Assembly (NCBI GenBank): GCA_002374095.1 | Contig: DFKY01000002.1 | Location: 1-64,000, forward strand | Length of the DNA stretch: 64,000 bases | Reading direction: 5' to 3' | DNA from: Lachnospiraceae bacterium UBA3633 | GTDB taxonomy: Bacteria; Bacillota; Clostridia; Lachnospirales; Lachnospiraceae | Part shown: positions 34,848-43,783 of the stretch, in pieces | How positions within the stretch are numbered: position 1 is the stretch's first letter | Layout: the number at the start of each line of letters is the position of its first letter | Made by a program: the position numbers and the translations under genes | Notes under the pieces: generated by a model | Databases searched by the model: none | Told to the model about the DNA's origin: nothing | The model's input: the letters and a program-made list of their open reading frames with translations, nothing else

Positions 34848-35450
34848 ATGAAAGATATAAAAAATAAAAGAATAATACTGGCATCTAATTCCCCTCGTCG
34901 AAAAGAAATACTTGAAAAAGAAGGGATAGTTTTTGATGTATATGTACCAAAAGGTGTCGAATATGACATAGTAGGGAAGCCATATAGCAAAGACTTAGTC
35001 AATGAATGTGCAAAGAGAAAGGCAGAAAATGCATATAACGAAATAAAAAAGAAAGACAATATAGATGAATTGATTATCGTCACATGTGATACAGTTGTAG
35101 TAAAAGATAATATAATTATAGGAAAGCCAAAAGATAGAAACGAGGCACAAGATATACTTAAGTCTCTTTCTGGAAAAGAACATATAGTGTCATCTTCTAT
35201 CTGTATAGTGATAGATGATAGATGGCTTGTTGATAATGAAGAGACAAAAGTACGTTTTAGAGAATTAAGCGAAGAAGACATAAGTGGTTATATTGATAGG
35301 TGTATGCCTTTTGATAAAGCAGGAAGTTATGGCATACAGGATGAAGGCTTTGACTTTGTAGTTAAGATTGATGGAAATATTGATAATGTAATAGGTTTTC
35401 CGAAAGAAACATTTTATAAAATGATAGAAGAAAATAATTATGATAAGTAA
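34848..35450 (+). CDS. maf: Maf-family nucleotide pyrophosphatase
   Basis: A protein of about 200 residues from ATG 34848 (an upstream ATG at 34824 adds eight residues but overlaps the predicted -10). It has the Maf motifs: IILASNSPRRKEIL at the start, VTCDTVVV, IGKPKDRNEA, the catalytic-face SSSICIV region and DKAGSYGIQ. Maf proteins hydrolyse non-canonical nucleotides and pyrimidine nucleotides and can arrest division. No Shine-Dalgarno site is evident. It overlaps the AlkD-like gene by 11 bases, suggesting coupled expression. Confidence 0.88.
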   Translation: MKDIKNKRIILASNSPRRKEILEKEGIVFDVYVPKGVEYDIVGKPYSKDLVNECAKRKAENAYNEIKKKDNIDELIIVTCDTVVVKDNIIIGKPKDRNEAQDILKSLSGKEHIVSSSICIVIDDRWLVDNEETKVRFRELSEEDISGYIDRCMPFDKAGSYGIQDEGFDFVVKIDGNIDNVIGFPKETFYKMIEENNYDK

Positions 35451-36249
35451 TATAGAAAAAGAACTCTATAAAAAAAGAGACTTAAAGTATGGTGCTTTTC
35501 AATCAGCGCTTATACCTACAGTTGATAAAAAAAGAATCATAGGTGTCAGGACACCCTTACTTAAAAGCATTGCAAAAGATACGATGAAAAAAGCTGAAGA
35601 TACACATCAGGGTAAAAAGGCACAACAAAATCAAGTAGAGAAATTTTTGAAAGAATTGCCTCATAAGTATTTTGATGAGATGCAATTACATGCATTTTTA
35701 TTAAATGAGATAAAAGATTATGATAGATGTATAAAAGAAGTAGAAAGGTTCCTGCCATATATTGATAATTGGGCTACATGCGACCAATTATCACCAAAAG
35801 TATTTAAGAAAAATAAGAAAAATCTTTTAAAATATATAGCAAAATGGCTTAAGTCAAAAAAAGCTTATGTTGTGAGATTTGGCATAGGTATGCTTATGCA
35901 ACATTTTCTTGATGAAGATTTTGACGCAAAATATCTTGATATGGTTGCAAAAGTTAAGTGGAGACCAAAAAGTTTTTCTATAATACAGGCTTCCAAGAAA
36001 AACTTAATGGAAAAAAACATACAAATATCTTCGGAAAACGATCCAGATTTATATTATGTGGAAATGATGAGAGCGTGGTATTTTGCTACAGCTCTTGCCA
36101 AAAGATATAAAGAAACAATTCCTTATATAGAAAAAAAGAAATTAAATCCTTGGACACACAATAAAACAATACAAAAAGCTGTAGAGAGCAATAGGATAAA
36201 CGAAAAGCAGAAAGGGAGGCTTAAAAAATTAAAAATTACGATTCATTGA
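35440..36249 (+). CDS. DNA alkylation repair protein, AlkD-like
   Basis: This 269-residue all-helical HEAT-repeat protein resembles AlkD glycosylases: KKRIIGVRTPLLKSIAK, then PYIDNWATCDQLSP with the conserved Trp/Asp pocket, and a C-terminal YNKA-like AHNKTIQKAVESNRI pattern. AlkD excises alkylated purines. Relative to typical 230-240-residue homologues there seem to be two extra segments (residues about 50-62 and about 170-195, the latter W-R-P-K-S-F-S-I-I-Q). It is coupled to maf and converges on the flavin gene with a 14-base overlap. Confidence 0.85.
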   Translation: MISNIEKELYKKRDLKYGAFQSALIPTVDKKRIIGVRTPLLKSIAKDTMKKAEDTHQGKKAQQNQVEKFLKELPHKYFDEMQLHAFLLNEIKDYDRCIKEVERFLPYIDNWATCDQLSPKVFKKNKKNLLKYIAKWLKSKKAYVVRFGIGMLMQHFLDEDFDAKYLDMVAKVKWRPKSFSIIQASKKNLMEKNIQISSENDPDLYYVEMMRAWYFATALAKRYKETIPYIEKKKLNPWTHNKTIQKAVESNRINEKQKGRLKKLKITIH

Positions 36250-36712
36250 CCTTTTTGCCAGTCATATGTTCAATCTCAACTTTTATACATAAAACTCTTG
36301 AAGCAGAGTGTTTTATCTCTTCTTCTAATTCGTTTTTATCAGTACCGAATTTCCACCACAGAGCACTTGATATTTTTATGCATTCATCTATATCTTCTAT
36401 AAAATGTGCTTTTCCAAAAACAATCACGCTTCTTACATCATAGGACCAATGGTTTTCTCTTTTTATCCCTTTTTCAAAAACACAATAAGAAACTTTGTTA
36501 TTATTCTTTATCGCATCAATTTTGTGTCCTTCTTTTGCACCATGAAAATAAATGCAGTTTTCATTTTTATCATAGTAATGATTGAGAGGTATGCCATATG
36601 GATATCCGTCATCACCTATAACGGATAAAACACCTCTTTTCTCATTAATTAAAATATCAATACATTCTTCTTTGCTTATTTCTTGCTTAAATCGTCTCAT
36701 TTGTCTAAACAT
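36236..36712 (-). CDS. Pyridoxamine 5'-phosphate oxidase-like FMN protein
   Basis: This 158-residue split-barrel flavin-binding protein is close to the NimA/PNPOx-like group: CIDILINEKRGVLSVIGDDG then YPYGIPLNHYYD, the IYFHGAKEGHKIDAIK cofactor segment and SVIVFGKAHFIED. These proteins bind FMN or heme-like cofactors and often act on nitro compounds, but the substrate is unknown. The start could be Met1 or Met5. Confidence 0.85.
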   Translation of the reverse strand: MFRQMRRFKQEISKEECIDILINEKRGVLSVIGDDGYPYGIPLNHYYDKNENCIYFHGAKEGHKIDAIKNNNKVSYCVFEKGIKRENHWSYDVRSVIVFGKAHFIEDIDECIKISSALWWKFGTDKNELEEEIKHSASRVLCIKVEIEHMTGKKVNES

Positions 36713-36825
36713 ATATATTTCCTCACATAAAAACTTATGAAAATAATTATATCATAGTTTTAGGTTTTTTAATATTTTGAATTTTGTGTAGAGGTTATGA
36801 AAGAGGAAGAGATAAAAAAAGAAAA

Positions 36826-36854
36826 TTGGCGATATGCTAAAAACATGGTATAAT
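36826..36854 (+). promoter_or_regulatory. Promoter of the small zinc-ribbon-like gene
   Basis: TTGGCG (36826-36831), a 17-base spacer and TATAAT (36849-36854), 45 bases before ATG 36899. Its presence supports the small downstream frame as a gene. Confidence 0.6.
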
Positions 36855-36898
36855 GTATATACGAAATTTAATAAAAGTGTATAAAAAGTGAAAAAAAA

Positions 36899-37087
36899 AT
36901 GAAAAGAAATGATATAGATGCATTAGGCCATGCAGGTTGGCGTAAGTGTGCAAGAAAAAAGCGATATAAAGATGAAGTTGAAGCAAAGCAGAAAGCAAAA
37001 GAGTATCAAATGAGTTATTATTTTTGTGATATTTGCAAAGGGTATCATTTGACGAAGAAAGGCATTAAGTCATACAAGAGAATTTAA
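36899..37087 (+). CDS. Small basic protein with CxxC-type motif
   Basis: This 62-residue Lys/Arg-rich protein has two cysteine-containing parts: W-R-K-C-A-R-K-K-R-Y at residues 14-23 and the C-terminal YYFCDICKGYHLTKKG. The C-x-x-C followed by H-L-T resembles small zinc-ribbon or HNH-like proteins seen in phage-derived gene sets (recollection, not searched). A good promoter lies upstream. No clear Shine-Dalgarno site. Function unknown. Confidence 0.6.
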   Translation: MKRNDIDALGHAGWRKCARKKRYKDEVEAKQKAKEYQMSYYFCDICKGYHLTKKGIKSYKRI

Positions 37088-37097
37088 ACGAAAAACT

Positions 37098-37616
37098 TTA
37101 TTTTCTTTCAACTTTCTCTGATTTATTAAAGAAAAGTTTTTCAATTTCTTCTTCTGGTATTTCCCCGTCATATCTTGTTATTGGATAATTGCCTTCTATA
37201 TTCTCTGGACCTTTAAGTTTTCCAGCTTCACTTGTCATATAACTTATATTACTAACCTCTAGATTTTCGATACCTATATCACTATAGTCATGTACTCTTA
37301 AATGATAATTAGAACCGTCTCGTGCTTGAAACATAAATGTCAGAAGTTTCACATTTGGATCTTCCGTATCGTTGATACCTGTTAGAATTCCTGTTTCAAC
37401 ATCCCAGAGTTCATCTGAATCTTTAACCCAAATAGCAATTGTGGGAGAAGCAAGAGGATCAAATACACCTATAGTATCATAAACATTACCAAGTTCTGTT
37501 TTTTTAAGTAGGTCTTCTGCACGAAAATAAGCATAAGTCATAAAAATGGGATTTGCAAAGACTCCATTTGTCATAATTAGCATAATTGTTATAATGTTTA
37601 AAAGTAATCTTTTCAT
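37098..37616 (-). CDS. Secreted hypothetical protein
   Basis: This 172-residue protein has a cleavable signal peptide (KRLLLNIITIMLIMTNGVFA) and no lipobox. The mature region is acidic with several Tyr/Asp motifs (YHLRVHDYSDIGIENLEVSN) and a Glu/Lys-rich end. I do not recognise the family. It lies alone between the small CxxC gene and the DUF262 gene and has a GGAGT-type site before the ATG. Confidence 0.65.
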   Translation of the reverse strand: MKRLLLNIITIMLIMTNGVFANPIFMTYAYFRAEDLLKKTELGNVYDTIGVFDPLASPTIAIWVKDSDELWDVETGILTGINDTEDPNVKLLTFMFQARDGSNYHLRVHDYSDIGIENLEVSNISYMTSEAGKLKGPENIEGNYPITRYDGEIPEEEIEKLFFNKSEKVERK

Positions 37617-37718
37617 ACAATTTACTCCTAAAAAAGGAAATTTATAAAAACCGTAATTATAATATTTTATAATAATATTATTAAATGAGAAAAAGATATA
37701 ACAAAAAAAACAAGAAGT

Positions 37719-39533
37719 TTAGTCGTTAAAAATAAATCTTATTATTCGATTTGCTGCACGATTTGACGCATCAATAATTTTATTCTTATTCCATACAGGA
37801 TTGTTGATGTCTGTATATGTTTCAACTAGACTTTTGGCAATAGGATAATTTTTTTCTTTTTCTATACATGTTTTATAACCCTTTAGTTTTGTTTCAAACC
37901 AAGAATGTCCAAGAGATCTATTTATAGAAGCATCCAATAGTATTTTGTTTCCTATTTGATTAACAAGCTGATTAAAGTCTTCTTTATTCTCAATTTCTGC
38001 ATTTTTGCGTATTGCTTCTATATCTTTGCCACTACTTGGCATTATATGTTCTATATCACATTTATCAGGTATATCAAATTTTTTATGTTTTTCTTTTGCG
38101 AATAAAAATTCATTTAAATAAACAAGAATCTTTTTGTTGCTTTCGATTATCCTGTTTTTTAGTTCCGTTTTTTCTTCTAACCAAAATTTTTTAATATGAG
38201 CATTGAAATGTTCAGATATTTGACCTTCCGAACAGTAATTATCTATTAGTTTTTTTTGTTCTTTAAATAAGAAAATTTTAAATTCAGTACTAGAAAAAGG
38301 TTTATCCACGAGTTCCAAAACGACAAACAACCTTAACATACATGATAAAATAACTTCTAAATTAATATTAGGTATATCTTGATCAATAAATCTATATAAA
38401 TAACTGCTTAAGAAAAGTTTAACATTTTCATTGTACATAAGAAGTAGTTTAAGAAGAGGTACTTTTTGAATTTCCAACCATTTGTTAGCAATATTAGATA
38501 AACTTTTACAGAAACATATTGGTTCTAATAATATTTTTTTATTTTTTTCTAAATAGTATTTTCTGAGGCCTGGTGTTGTTACATTAGATCCATCTTCTCC
38601 TGTGTCACCATTTTTAGCTCGCAAATAATACATATGTTGCATTAATAGTGAATTAAGATCACAAATATTATTTTTTTCTAATTCTTGAATAGATTTTAAA
38701 AGATCTTGCCACTTATCATCAAAAGCTTTTCTTTCTTCCTCGTTTTTACAATTTGCATAAAGACTAGATGTTATAATATCAGGATCGGTTAAAGGAAGCC
38801 CTTTTGAATTTAATGAATTAAATACATCTATTGCTTGTTCAAATTCAGCACATTCTATTTTAATGATATTACAATCATTTAATAACTTTTCAACAAAGAA
38901 GGTAACTCTCTCTGGCGTTTTTATTTTGTTGATTTCTTCACAAAAAAACTTAAAGTTTCTAAAGTATGCACTGTATTTGTTATCGTGTTTCTTATATTTT
39001 TTTTCGCTGACATTATTTCTTGCTTCATTTAAGTCTTTTGATTTCATTATTATATTTAAATCGTCTTTATATGGCTCACTAATTGACTTGTTTTCAATAA
39101 GTTTATAGTTTTTATATATTTCTATATCATCTTCGCAAGGTGTATCAGATATATTATCTTTACTAATACCATATAGAAGATTTATTATATCGGCTCTTCT
39201 ATTTCTTGCCTTTTTATTGTTATTATCGTTTGCACAAATTTCATTTATCTTTATTAATAAAGCTTTAAGAAGTAATATAAAAGTTATAGTTCTTTGTTGG
39301 CCATCAATTATAGATAGAACATTATCTTCTTTGTTTATTACCATAGCACCGAAATAATAATAACTACCTTTTTCTCCATCTAAAAAAGAATTAATATCTT
39401 CTATTAACAAATCACAGTTTTCGATTGTCCAAGAATATGGCCTTTGGAATTCTGGGATAATAAATTTTTGCGATTCTTCTGGTTGTAAATATTTCCCTAT
39501 GCTTATTTGGAGAGAATCCATTTTTTTTGACAT
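37719..39533 (-). CDS. DUF262/DUF1524 protein, GmrSD-like
   Basis: ATG 39533 is chosen because AAGGAGC is 8 bases upstream; the longer frame (to 39629) reads through a structured leader. The 604-residue protein has an N-terminal DUF262 ParB-like domain, with IIPEFQRPYSW (residues about 26-36) and SIIDGQQRTITFILLLKAL (about 74-92). Its C-terminal DUF1524 domain carries an HNH-like core CDIEHIMPSS, IGNKILLDASINRSLGHSWF and the final conserved region. This is the architecture of the GmrSD type IV restriction family, which uses NTP to cleave modified DNA. It has no partner gene and is not obviously inactivated. Confidence 0.85.
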   Translation of the reverse strand: MSKKMDSLQISIGKYLQPEESQKFIIPEFQRPYSWTIENCDLLIEDINSFLDGEKGSYYYFGAMVINKEDNVLSIIDGQQRTITFILLLKALLIKINEICANDNNNKKARNRRADIINLLYGISKDNISDTPCEDDIEIYKNYKLIENKSISEPYKDDLNIIMKSKDLNEARNNVSEKKYKKHDNKYSAYFRNFKFFCEEINKIKTPERVTFFVEKLLNDCNIIKIECAEFEQAIDVFNSLNSKGLPLTDPDIITSSLYANCKNEEERKAFDDKWQDLLKSIQELEKNNICDLNSLLMQHMYYLRAKNGDTGEDGSNVTTPGLRKYYLEKNKKILLEPICFCKSLSNIANKWLEIQKVPLLKLLLMYNENVKLFLSSYLYRFIDQDIPNINLEVILSCMLRLFVVLELVDKPFSSTEFKIFLFKEQKKLIDNYCSEGQISEHFNAHIKKFWLEEKTELKNRIIESNKKILVYLNEFLFAKEKHKKFDIPDKCDIEHIMPSSGKDIEAIRKNAEIENKEDFNQLVNQIGNKILLDASINRSLGHSWFETKLKGYKTCIEKEKNYPIAKSLVETYTDINNPVWNKNKIIDASNRAANRIIRFIFND

Positions 39534-39571
39534 ATAAAGCTCCTTTTTTATAACTATATAAAACAAAAGAT

Positions 39572-39728
39572 GCAAGCAGAAGCTCATGTCTAAAAATTGC
39601 GAGCTCCTTTGCTTGCGAAACAAAACCAATAAGTCTTATAGGACTACATGGAAAAAGCACGCTTTTTTACTAAATAAAGATATGTGTAGTCCTATAGACA
39701 AAAAAGAACTTATTGATTTGTTTCGCAA
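39572..39728. other. Long imperfect palindromes upstream of the DUF262 gene
   Basis: Two nested inverted repeats are present. One pairs GCAAGCA (39572-39578) with TGCTTGC (39610-39616), enclosing AGCTC/GAGCT. A second, longer one pairs TTGCGAAACAAAACCAATAAG with the region ending CTTATTGATTTGTTTCGCAA (arms 39613-39649 and 39683-39728), with a loop that itself contains AAAAAGC/GCTTTTT. It lies in the leader of the DUF262 gene and could be a structured regulatory RNA or a small non-autonomous element. It is not an obvious terminator. Confidence 0.6.
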
Positions 39729-39775
39729 TTATTATTATATCAAATATTTTATGATTTTCAAATTTATATGTGCTT

Positions 39776-40112
39776 TCATTTTGTTTCAAAAACATCCCAT
39801 TTTTTTGCACATTCAAGAATGTGTTCTGGTGTTCGTGAGCCAGTTACATTAAACCAATTAATAACTTGTTCGCTTATGAGTCCGGGATAATTGATATTCA
39901 GCAACCATTTTATAACTATCCATCTATCGTGCCTACAATGTTCTTTCAATATATTTTAAACTATTATTATATCTAATTTTATTGCTAATATTGGATATTT
40001 CGCCATCATATTCATCAAAAGGAACACCCATTGCAAAAAGACGTAGAGGATCAAAAGCATTAATCTCTTCAGTAAAAATATCGCAAATATATATTTTTCC
40101 AATATTTCGCAT
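39776..40112 (-). pseudogene. Frameshifted small unknown gene
   Basis: From ATG 40112 (site AAGGAG) the frame reads MRNIGKIYICDIFTEEINAF then DPLRLFAMGVPFDEYDGE and stops at 39933. A second frame, opening near 39957, continues as LKEHCRHDRWIVIKWLLNIN then YPGLISEQVINWFNVTGSRT and ends at 39776 with AKKWDVFETK. Joined by a single-base shift near 39945-39955 they give a plausible 112-residue protein. Family unknown. It is either decayed or a sequencing indel. Confidence 0.6.
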
Positions 40113-40114
40113 TT

Positions 40115-40321
40115 TTAAACTCCTTTTGTAAAAATTTTAAAATCTTCAAGATACAATTTACTCATTATACTATATGTGATTTTGCTTTCAGGATCATTAA
40201 TTAGGTCTAACAATAAGTTTTCGATTTTATCGTGCTTTTTGCCGTCACGTTGCAATAACTTTTCTTCATTAATATTAAGTTCTTTCATAAACCTCTTTTC
40301 TTCTTCATTAAATTCTATCAT
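40115..40321 (-). CDS. Small hypothetical protein
   Basis: A 68-residue, Glu/Lys-rich protein (MIEFNEEEKRFMKELNINEE...), predicted helical, ending FKIFTKGV. It is 2 bases upstream of the broken 39776-40112 gene and probably co-transcribed with it, as an antitoxin-like or accessory partner. No recognisable domain. Confidence 0.6.
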   Translation of the reverse strand: MIEFNEEEKRFMKELNINEEKLLQRDGKKHDKIENLLLDLINDPESKITYSIMSKLYLEDFKIFTKGV

Positions 40322-40418
40322 TTTTACCTCTATATTATAATTAGCGTTTATATAGTATCAAATAATATGACCCAAATTTACCACATATATTATTACACTA
40401 TTTAGATTACAAGCATTA

Positions 40419-40862
40419 TTAATAACATTTTTCTATTGTATTGCTTGCTTTCATGACATTATAAAATGCACTAAAAAATAACTCATTTAACTGATTAACT
40501 GATTTTTCATTATTTTTTCTTAAATAATATTTGCTAATCATTATAATCCCATCTCTAATGCATTCGGCTACTCTACGAATAATATATATTTCTTCTTTTT
40601 TGTTAGTCCCAATAGTTTTTAAAATTCTCAAAGTGCTGCCATCTACCGCAAAATTGGCATAATAATAGTACCTGATGCATCCATCATTATCATGAAATAT
40701 AAAATCTAGTTCGATTTTATCAAATGAGCCCTCTTCATTGCTTCCAATTATAATTACTTTATGAGTAATTTCAGTATTTGCATTTCTAAAAATTTTTTTA
40801 ACTAGATCTCCAATAAATGAATTGATTTCATCTTTGGTTAACAATCTATTTCCAGATACCAT
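40419..40862 (-). CDS. Hypothetical protein
   Basis: A 147-residue soluble protein with no domain I recognise. It opens MVSGNRLLTKDEINSFIGDL and later has IGSNEEGSFDKIELDFIFHD. Composition is normal for this genome. It overlaps the upstream gene by 25 bases, so the pair is likely translationally coupled in the accessory island. Confidence 0.55.
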   Translation of the reverse strand: MVSGNRLLTKDEINSFIGDLVKKIFRNANTEITHKVIIIGSNEEGSFDKIELDFIFHDNDGCIRYYYYANFAVDGSTLRILKTIGTNKKEEIYIIRRVAECIRDGIIMISKYYLRKNNEKSVNQLNELFFSAFYNVMKASNTIEKCY

Positions 40863-41298
40863 TCGTCACCACCCATTTCTATACAAAAATCTTCACTGTA
40901 TATTTCTTCTGCATTTTTTATTGCAAAATACAATACATCATAAAATACTTCACAATACTCCTTTTGAGATAAAGAGCCAATATTTATATATTTGTTGATA
41001 AGTGTTTTAAAGCATTCATCAATTAGTTTTTCATCTATTTTAATACTATAAGTTTTTCCACCGCTTTTCTTTTGTATCGACAATTCAAATTTATGTTCAA
41101 TAACGCTGAAAAATATTTTACTTTTTGGATTTTCACTTATAAATTTACAATGCAAATATACATTTTTTTATCTTTAAAATCATTAAGATCCATACTAAAA
41201 TATGATTCAAGCCACAATGTATTATCATAGTTGAAATTCGCTTTTATTAAACTGTTAACAAACTCTACTTTTTCTTCTTTTGTCAGTTCTTTATCCAT
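40838..41298 (-). pseudogene. Hypothetical gene split by a frameshift at an A7 run
   Basis: From ATG 41298 the frame gives MDKELTKEEKVEFVNSLIKA then NFNYDNTLWLESYFSMDLND and stops at 41137. A second frame, from the TTG at 41155, gives HCKFISENPKSKIFFSVIEH and ends at 40838 with GGDEWYLEIDC. The two overlap at the run of seven A (minus strand, 41169-41163). Re-reading one base there gives DKKNVYLHCKFISENPK, joining them into a protein of about 153 residues. It could be a mutation, a sequencing indel or ribosomal/polymerase slippage. Family unknown. Confidence 0.55.
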
Positions 41299-41367
41299 AC
41301 ATTTCACTTTATCTTTTTATAATTAATTTTAATTGCTATTTTGTTCATTATTATCTATCAACACTAA

Positions 41368-42381
41368 TTAGGATGACTCTTTATTATACTTTACTACCTT
41401 CCCAAAAGGTGGCTTTCCTTTCTCAGTCATTACCCATATAGTTGGAATATCCATAGTTTCCCATATATATGGAAACTCGCCCCAACCATCTGTTAATACT
41501 ACTATTGCCTTAAACTCTATGTCTCTTACATTATTCTTTATATACTCATAAATGCATCTAAAATTTGTGCCACCACCGCCCTCCATTATTATACTATCCA
41601 AATCTTTTATACTATCAAATGCATGTATACCATAAACTTTTGTATCAAATGAGCCAATAAACCCGCGCATATTTGCTCTAAATTGATAAGTAATGTTTTT
41701 TACTTCAGCAAATACTTTACTAATAACCTCTCTTTTCATAGAAGATGATGTATCAAATAAAAACAATATGTTTTTCAAATCTTCATCAACTTCATTATAT
41801 GCTGGTAAAAATATCTCGGCATTACCATATCTTTTGTCGGGTGGTGTAAAAGTATAGTCTGATGTATCGATTAATAAAAACTCTTTTAGTTCTTTTCTCC
41901 AATCAATATTTTCTTCTCTTTTGTCATCATAAATAATTTTAGCATTGGCAGGTATTTTGTCCCACTTTCCTGTGCTTCCTACTCTTTTAGTTGCGTTTTG
42001 TATTTTGTTTTCCCAAAATTCCTTATCTTCATCTTTATTGCCATCCATATCATCAATTGCTACATTATTCTCGCCATCAAATTTCAGTTTATTACTCGAT
42101 GGAGCTTTTCTCTTTTCAAATATACTTAAAGTTTCAAAATGCCTCTCTAATGCCTTAACCAAATCAAGAGAAATTCTCACTATACTCGTCTCTTCAAGAT
42201 ACTCTTTTCTAATGTAAATTTTCTTATTTTCAAACTTAATATCCTGATAGTCAGTTAGATTATCTTCTAAGTAGTCAGCCATTATAAACTCTACATTTCT
42301 TAATAGTTCTAAATAATAGTCTCTGTATTTGACTATAGATAATTTACTTAGATATATTTTATCTTTTAAGATGTCTCTCAT
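41368..42381 (-). CDS. VWA-domain protein (DUF2201-like) paired with MoxR
   Basis: This 337-residue protein has a C-terminal von Willebrand A-like domain with a MIDAS motif in NILFLFDTSSSMKREVI (D-x-S-x-S) and a late loop IVVLTDGWGEFPY. The linker (residues about 100-170) is charged. It resembles the C-terminal part of DUF2201 putative metallopeptidases, but no HExxH zinc motif is visible in the N-terminal half, so it may be a shorter, peptidase-lacking version. It starts 2 bases after the MoxR ATPase stop and acts presumably with it. Confidence 0.8.
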   Translation of the reverse strand: MRDILKDKIYLSKLSIVKYRDYYLELLRNVEFIMADYLEDNLTDYQDIKFENKKIYIRKEYLEETSIVRISLDLVKALERHFETLSIFEKRKAPSSNKLKFDGENNVAIDDMDGNKDEDKEFWENKIQNATKRVGSTGKWDKIPANAKIIYDDKREENIDWRKELKEFLLIDTSDYTFTPPDKRYGNAEIFLPAYNEVDEDLKNILFLFDTSSSMKREVISKVFAEVKNITYQFRANMRGFIGSFDTKVYGIHAFDSIKDLDSIIMEGGGGTNFRCIYEYIKNNVRDIEFKAIVVLTDGWGEFPYIWETMDIPTIWVMTEKGKPPFGKVVKYNKESS

Positions 42382-42383
42382 AT

Positions 42384-43496
42384 TTATACTTTTTCATTTC
42401 TATTTTGTACTTGCTTAAACCATACTTTAAACTCTGGCATAGCTTCAATTGCATCTTTAATTTCATCTGATAAATTACAATAGTGCTTTAGAATAAATAA
42501 TGCATAATCATATGGCATTTTTAGAATAAATTTTACTGAATTTATTACTTTGTCTACATTGTCTTTTTCAACTTTAGCATGGTTTATTATGACATTTTTA
42601 AATACTTCATTTTGTGTTTCTGTAAGTGGTTTATATTCACCTTTGCCATTAAATATTTCTACAACACTTGGTATATCACCATTTACTACTACATATCTCA
42701 TAAACTCTAATGCCACATCTTGCCCCACTAGCCCTGCTACAAGTGGTTCTATGCTATAACTCAAACATTTAGTATTATCAAGCACTTTACTCACCATTTC
42801 CCAAGTTCTTGGAGAGGCATAAGCTAGATTGTCATTATATTGATTATCTACCATCAAACATTTTTTATTATCACTAATAAACTTTATAACTATTTCGTTA
42901 AGATTGTTCTCTTTAGCCCATTTTAACCATGAATCTATATCTATATCAACCTCAATATGCATAAGACGGTTAGAAAGAGCCTTAGGCATCTTTGATACTA
43001 CAGACTTATCGTTCATTCTATTTCCAGCTGCTATTACTATACAGTTATCAGGAAGCTTATGCTCTCCTATAGTTCTATCAAGTGTAATCTGATATGCAGC
43101 CGCTTGAACAGCAGGTGTACATGATGATATCTCATCTAAAAATAATATATTTACAACATCGTCACTTGTATTCATTTCAAATATTTTAGGTTTTAACCAT
43201 ATGGCATTCTCTTTATTCTTATCAGCAGTTGGTATGCCTCTTAGATCAACAGGGTTAAAAAGCAAAAGTCTAACATCTACAATATTCACCTCTTTGCCAG
43301 TTTTATCTTGTATATTCTTTGCTATTTGCCTAACCGACTGCGACTTACCCACACCTGGAGCACCCCAAAGCATAATAGATGGGAACTCGCTAAACTTAAC
43401 ACCATTTTCAATATACGAAATGTAACTCTCCGACAGCATATTAACTATTTCTGTTATATTCATAGTAGGAACATTATTCAAATGTAGATTTTCCAT
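42384..43496 (-). CDS. MoxR-type AAA+ ATPase
   Basis: This 370-residue AAA+ ATPase has Walker A LWGAPGVGKSQSVRQIA (about 43-59), a MoxR-specific helix region FNPVDLRGIP, Walker B NILFLDEISSCTPAVQAAAY, sensor AAGNRMND and an arginine-finger stretch ALSNRLMHI. MoxR ATPases remodel protein complexes together with VWA partners. Its VWA partner follows at once. The RBS GAGGTAA is 6 bases before the ATG. Together they form the core of a possible stress or conflict system in this island. Confidence 0.9.
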   Translation of the reverse strand: MENLHLNNVPTMNITEIVNMLSESYISYIENGVKFSEFPSIMLWGAPGVGKSQSVRQIAKNIQDKTGKEVNIVDVRLLLFNPVDLRGIPTADKNKENAIWLKPKIFEMNTSDDVVNILFLDEISSCTPAVQAAAYQITLDRTIGEHKLPDNCIVIAAGNRMNDKSVVSKMPKALSNRLMHIEVDIDIDSWLKWAKENNLNEIVIKFISDNKKCLMVDNQYNDNLAYASPRTWEMVSKVLDNTKCLSYSIEPLVAGLVGQDVALEFMRYVVVNGDIPSVVEIFNGKGEYKPLTETQNEVFKNVIINHAKVEKDNVDKVINSVKFILKMPYDYALFILKHYCNLSDEIKDAIEAMPEFKVWFKQVQNRNEKV

Positions 43497-43783
43497 AATA
43501 GTTACCTCATTTTTTACATTATTCAGCTCCCTTGAATGAAAAACAAAAATAGATAAAATATACCGTCAATAATATAAATTTGCACCACGTGGCTCTAAAC
43601 GCTTCATACAAGGTCTCATTTTTATTTAAAATATTGATTTCTCAACATTTTATTTTTATTGTTATATTATCATTGCACAACAAACAGACAAGTCGCATCA
43701 TTTGTGCAAAAGTAAATACGACCCGTCAATATCAATTTCTTATAGACAAATCGATTACTATCTGCTACAATTATTTTGGTTTG
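43497..43783. other. Non-coding gap between MoxR gene and IS30 remnant
   Basis: 287 bases, A+T-rich, no supported gene. It holds the MoxR ribosome binding site, a CCACGTGG palindrome near 43585 of unknown use, and probably one end of the IS30 remnant. I could not identify the terminal inverted repeats. Confidence 0.5.

Noticed and set aside
41368..42381. HExxH metallopeptidase in the VWA protein
   Set aside because: No such motif is visible in the sequence, so no peptidase activity is claimed.
43585..43592. CCACGTGG palindrome as an operator
   Set aside because: A single 8-base palindrome with no second copy and no partner regulator identified.
43497..43783. Search for IS30 terminal inverted repeats and target duplication
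   Set aside because: No convincing pair was found by eye. The boundaries of the remnant stay undefined.
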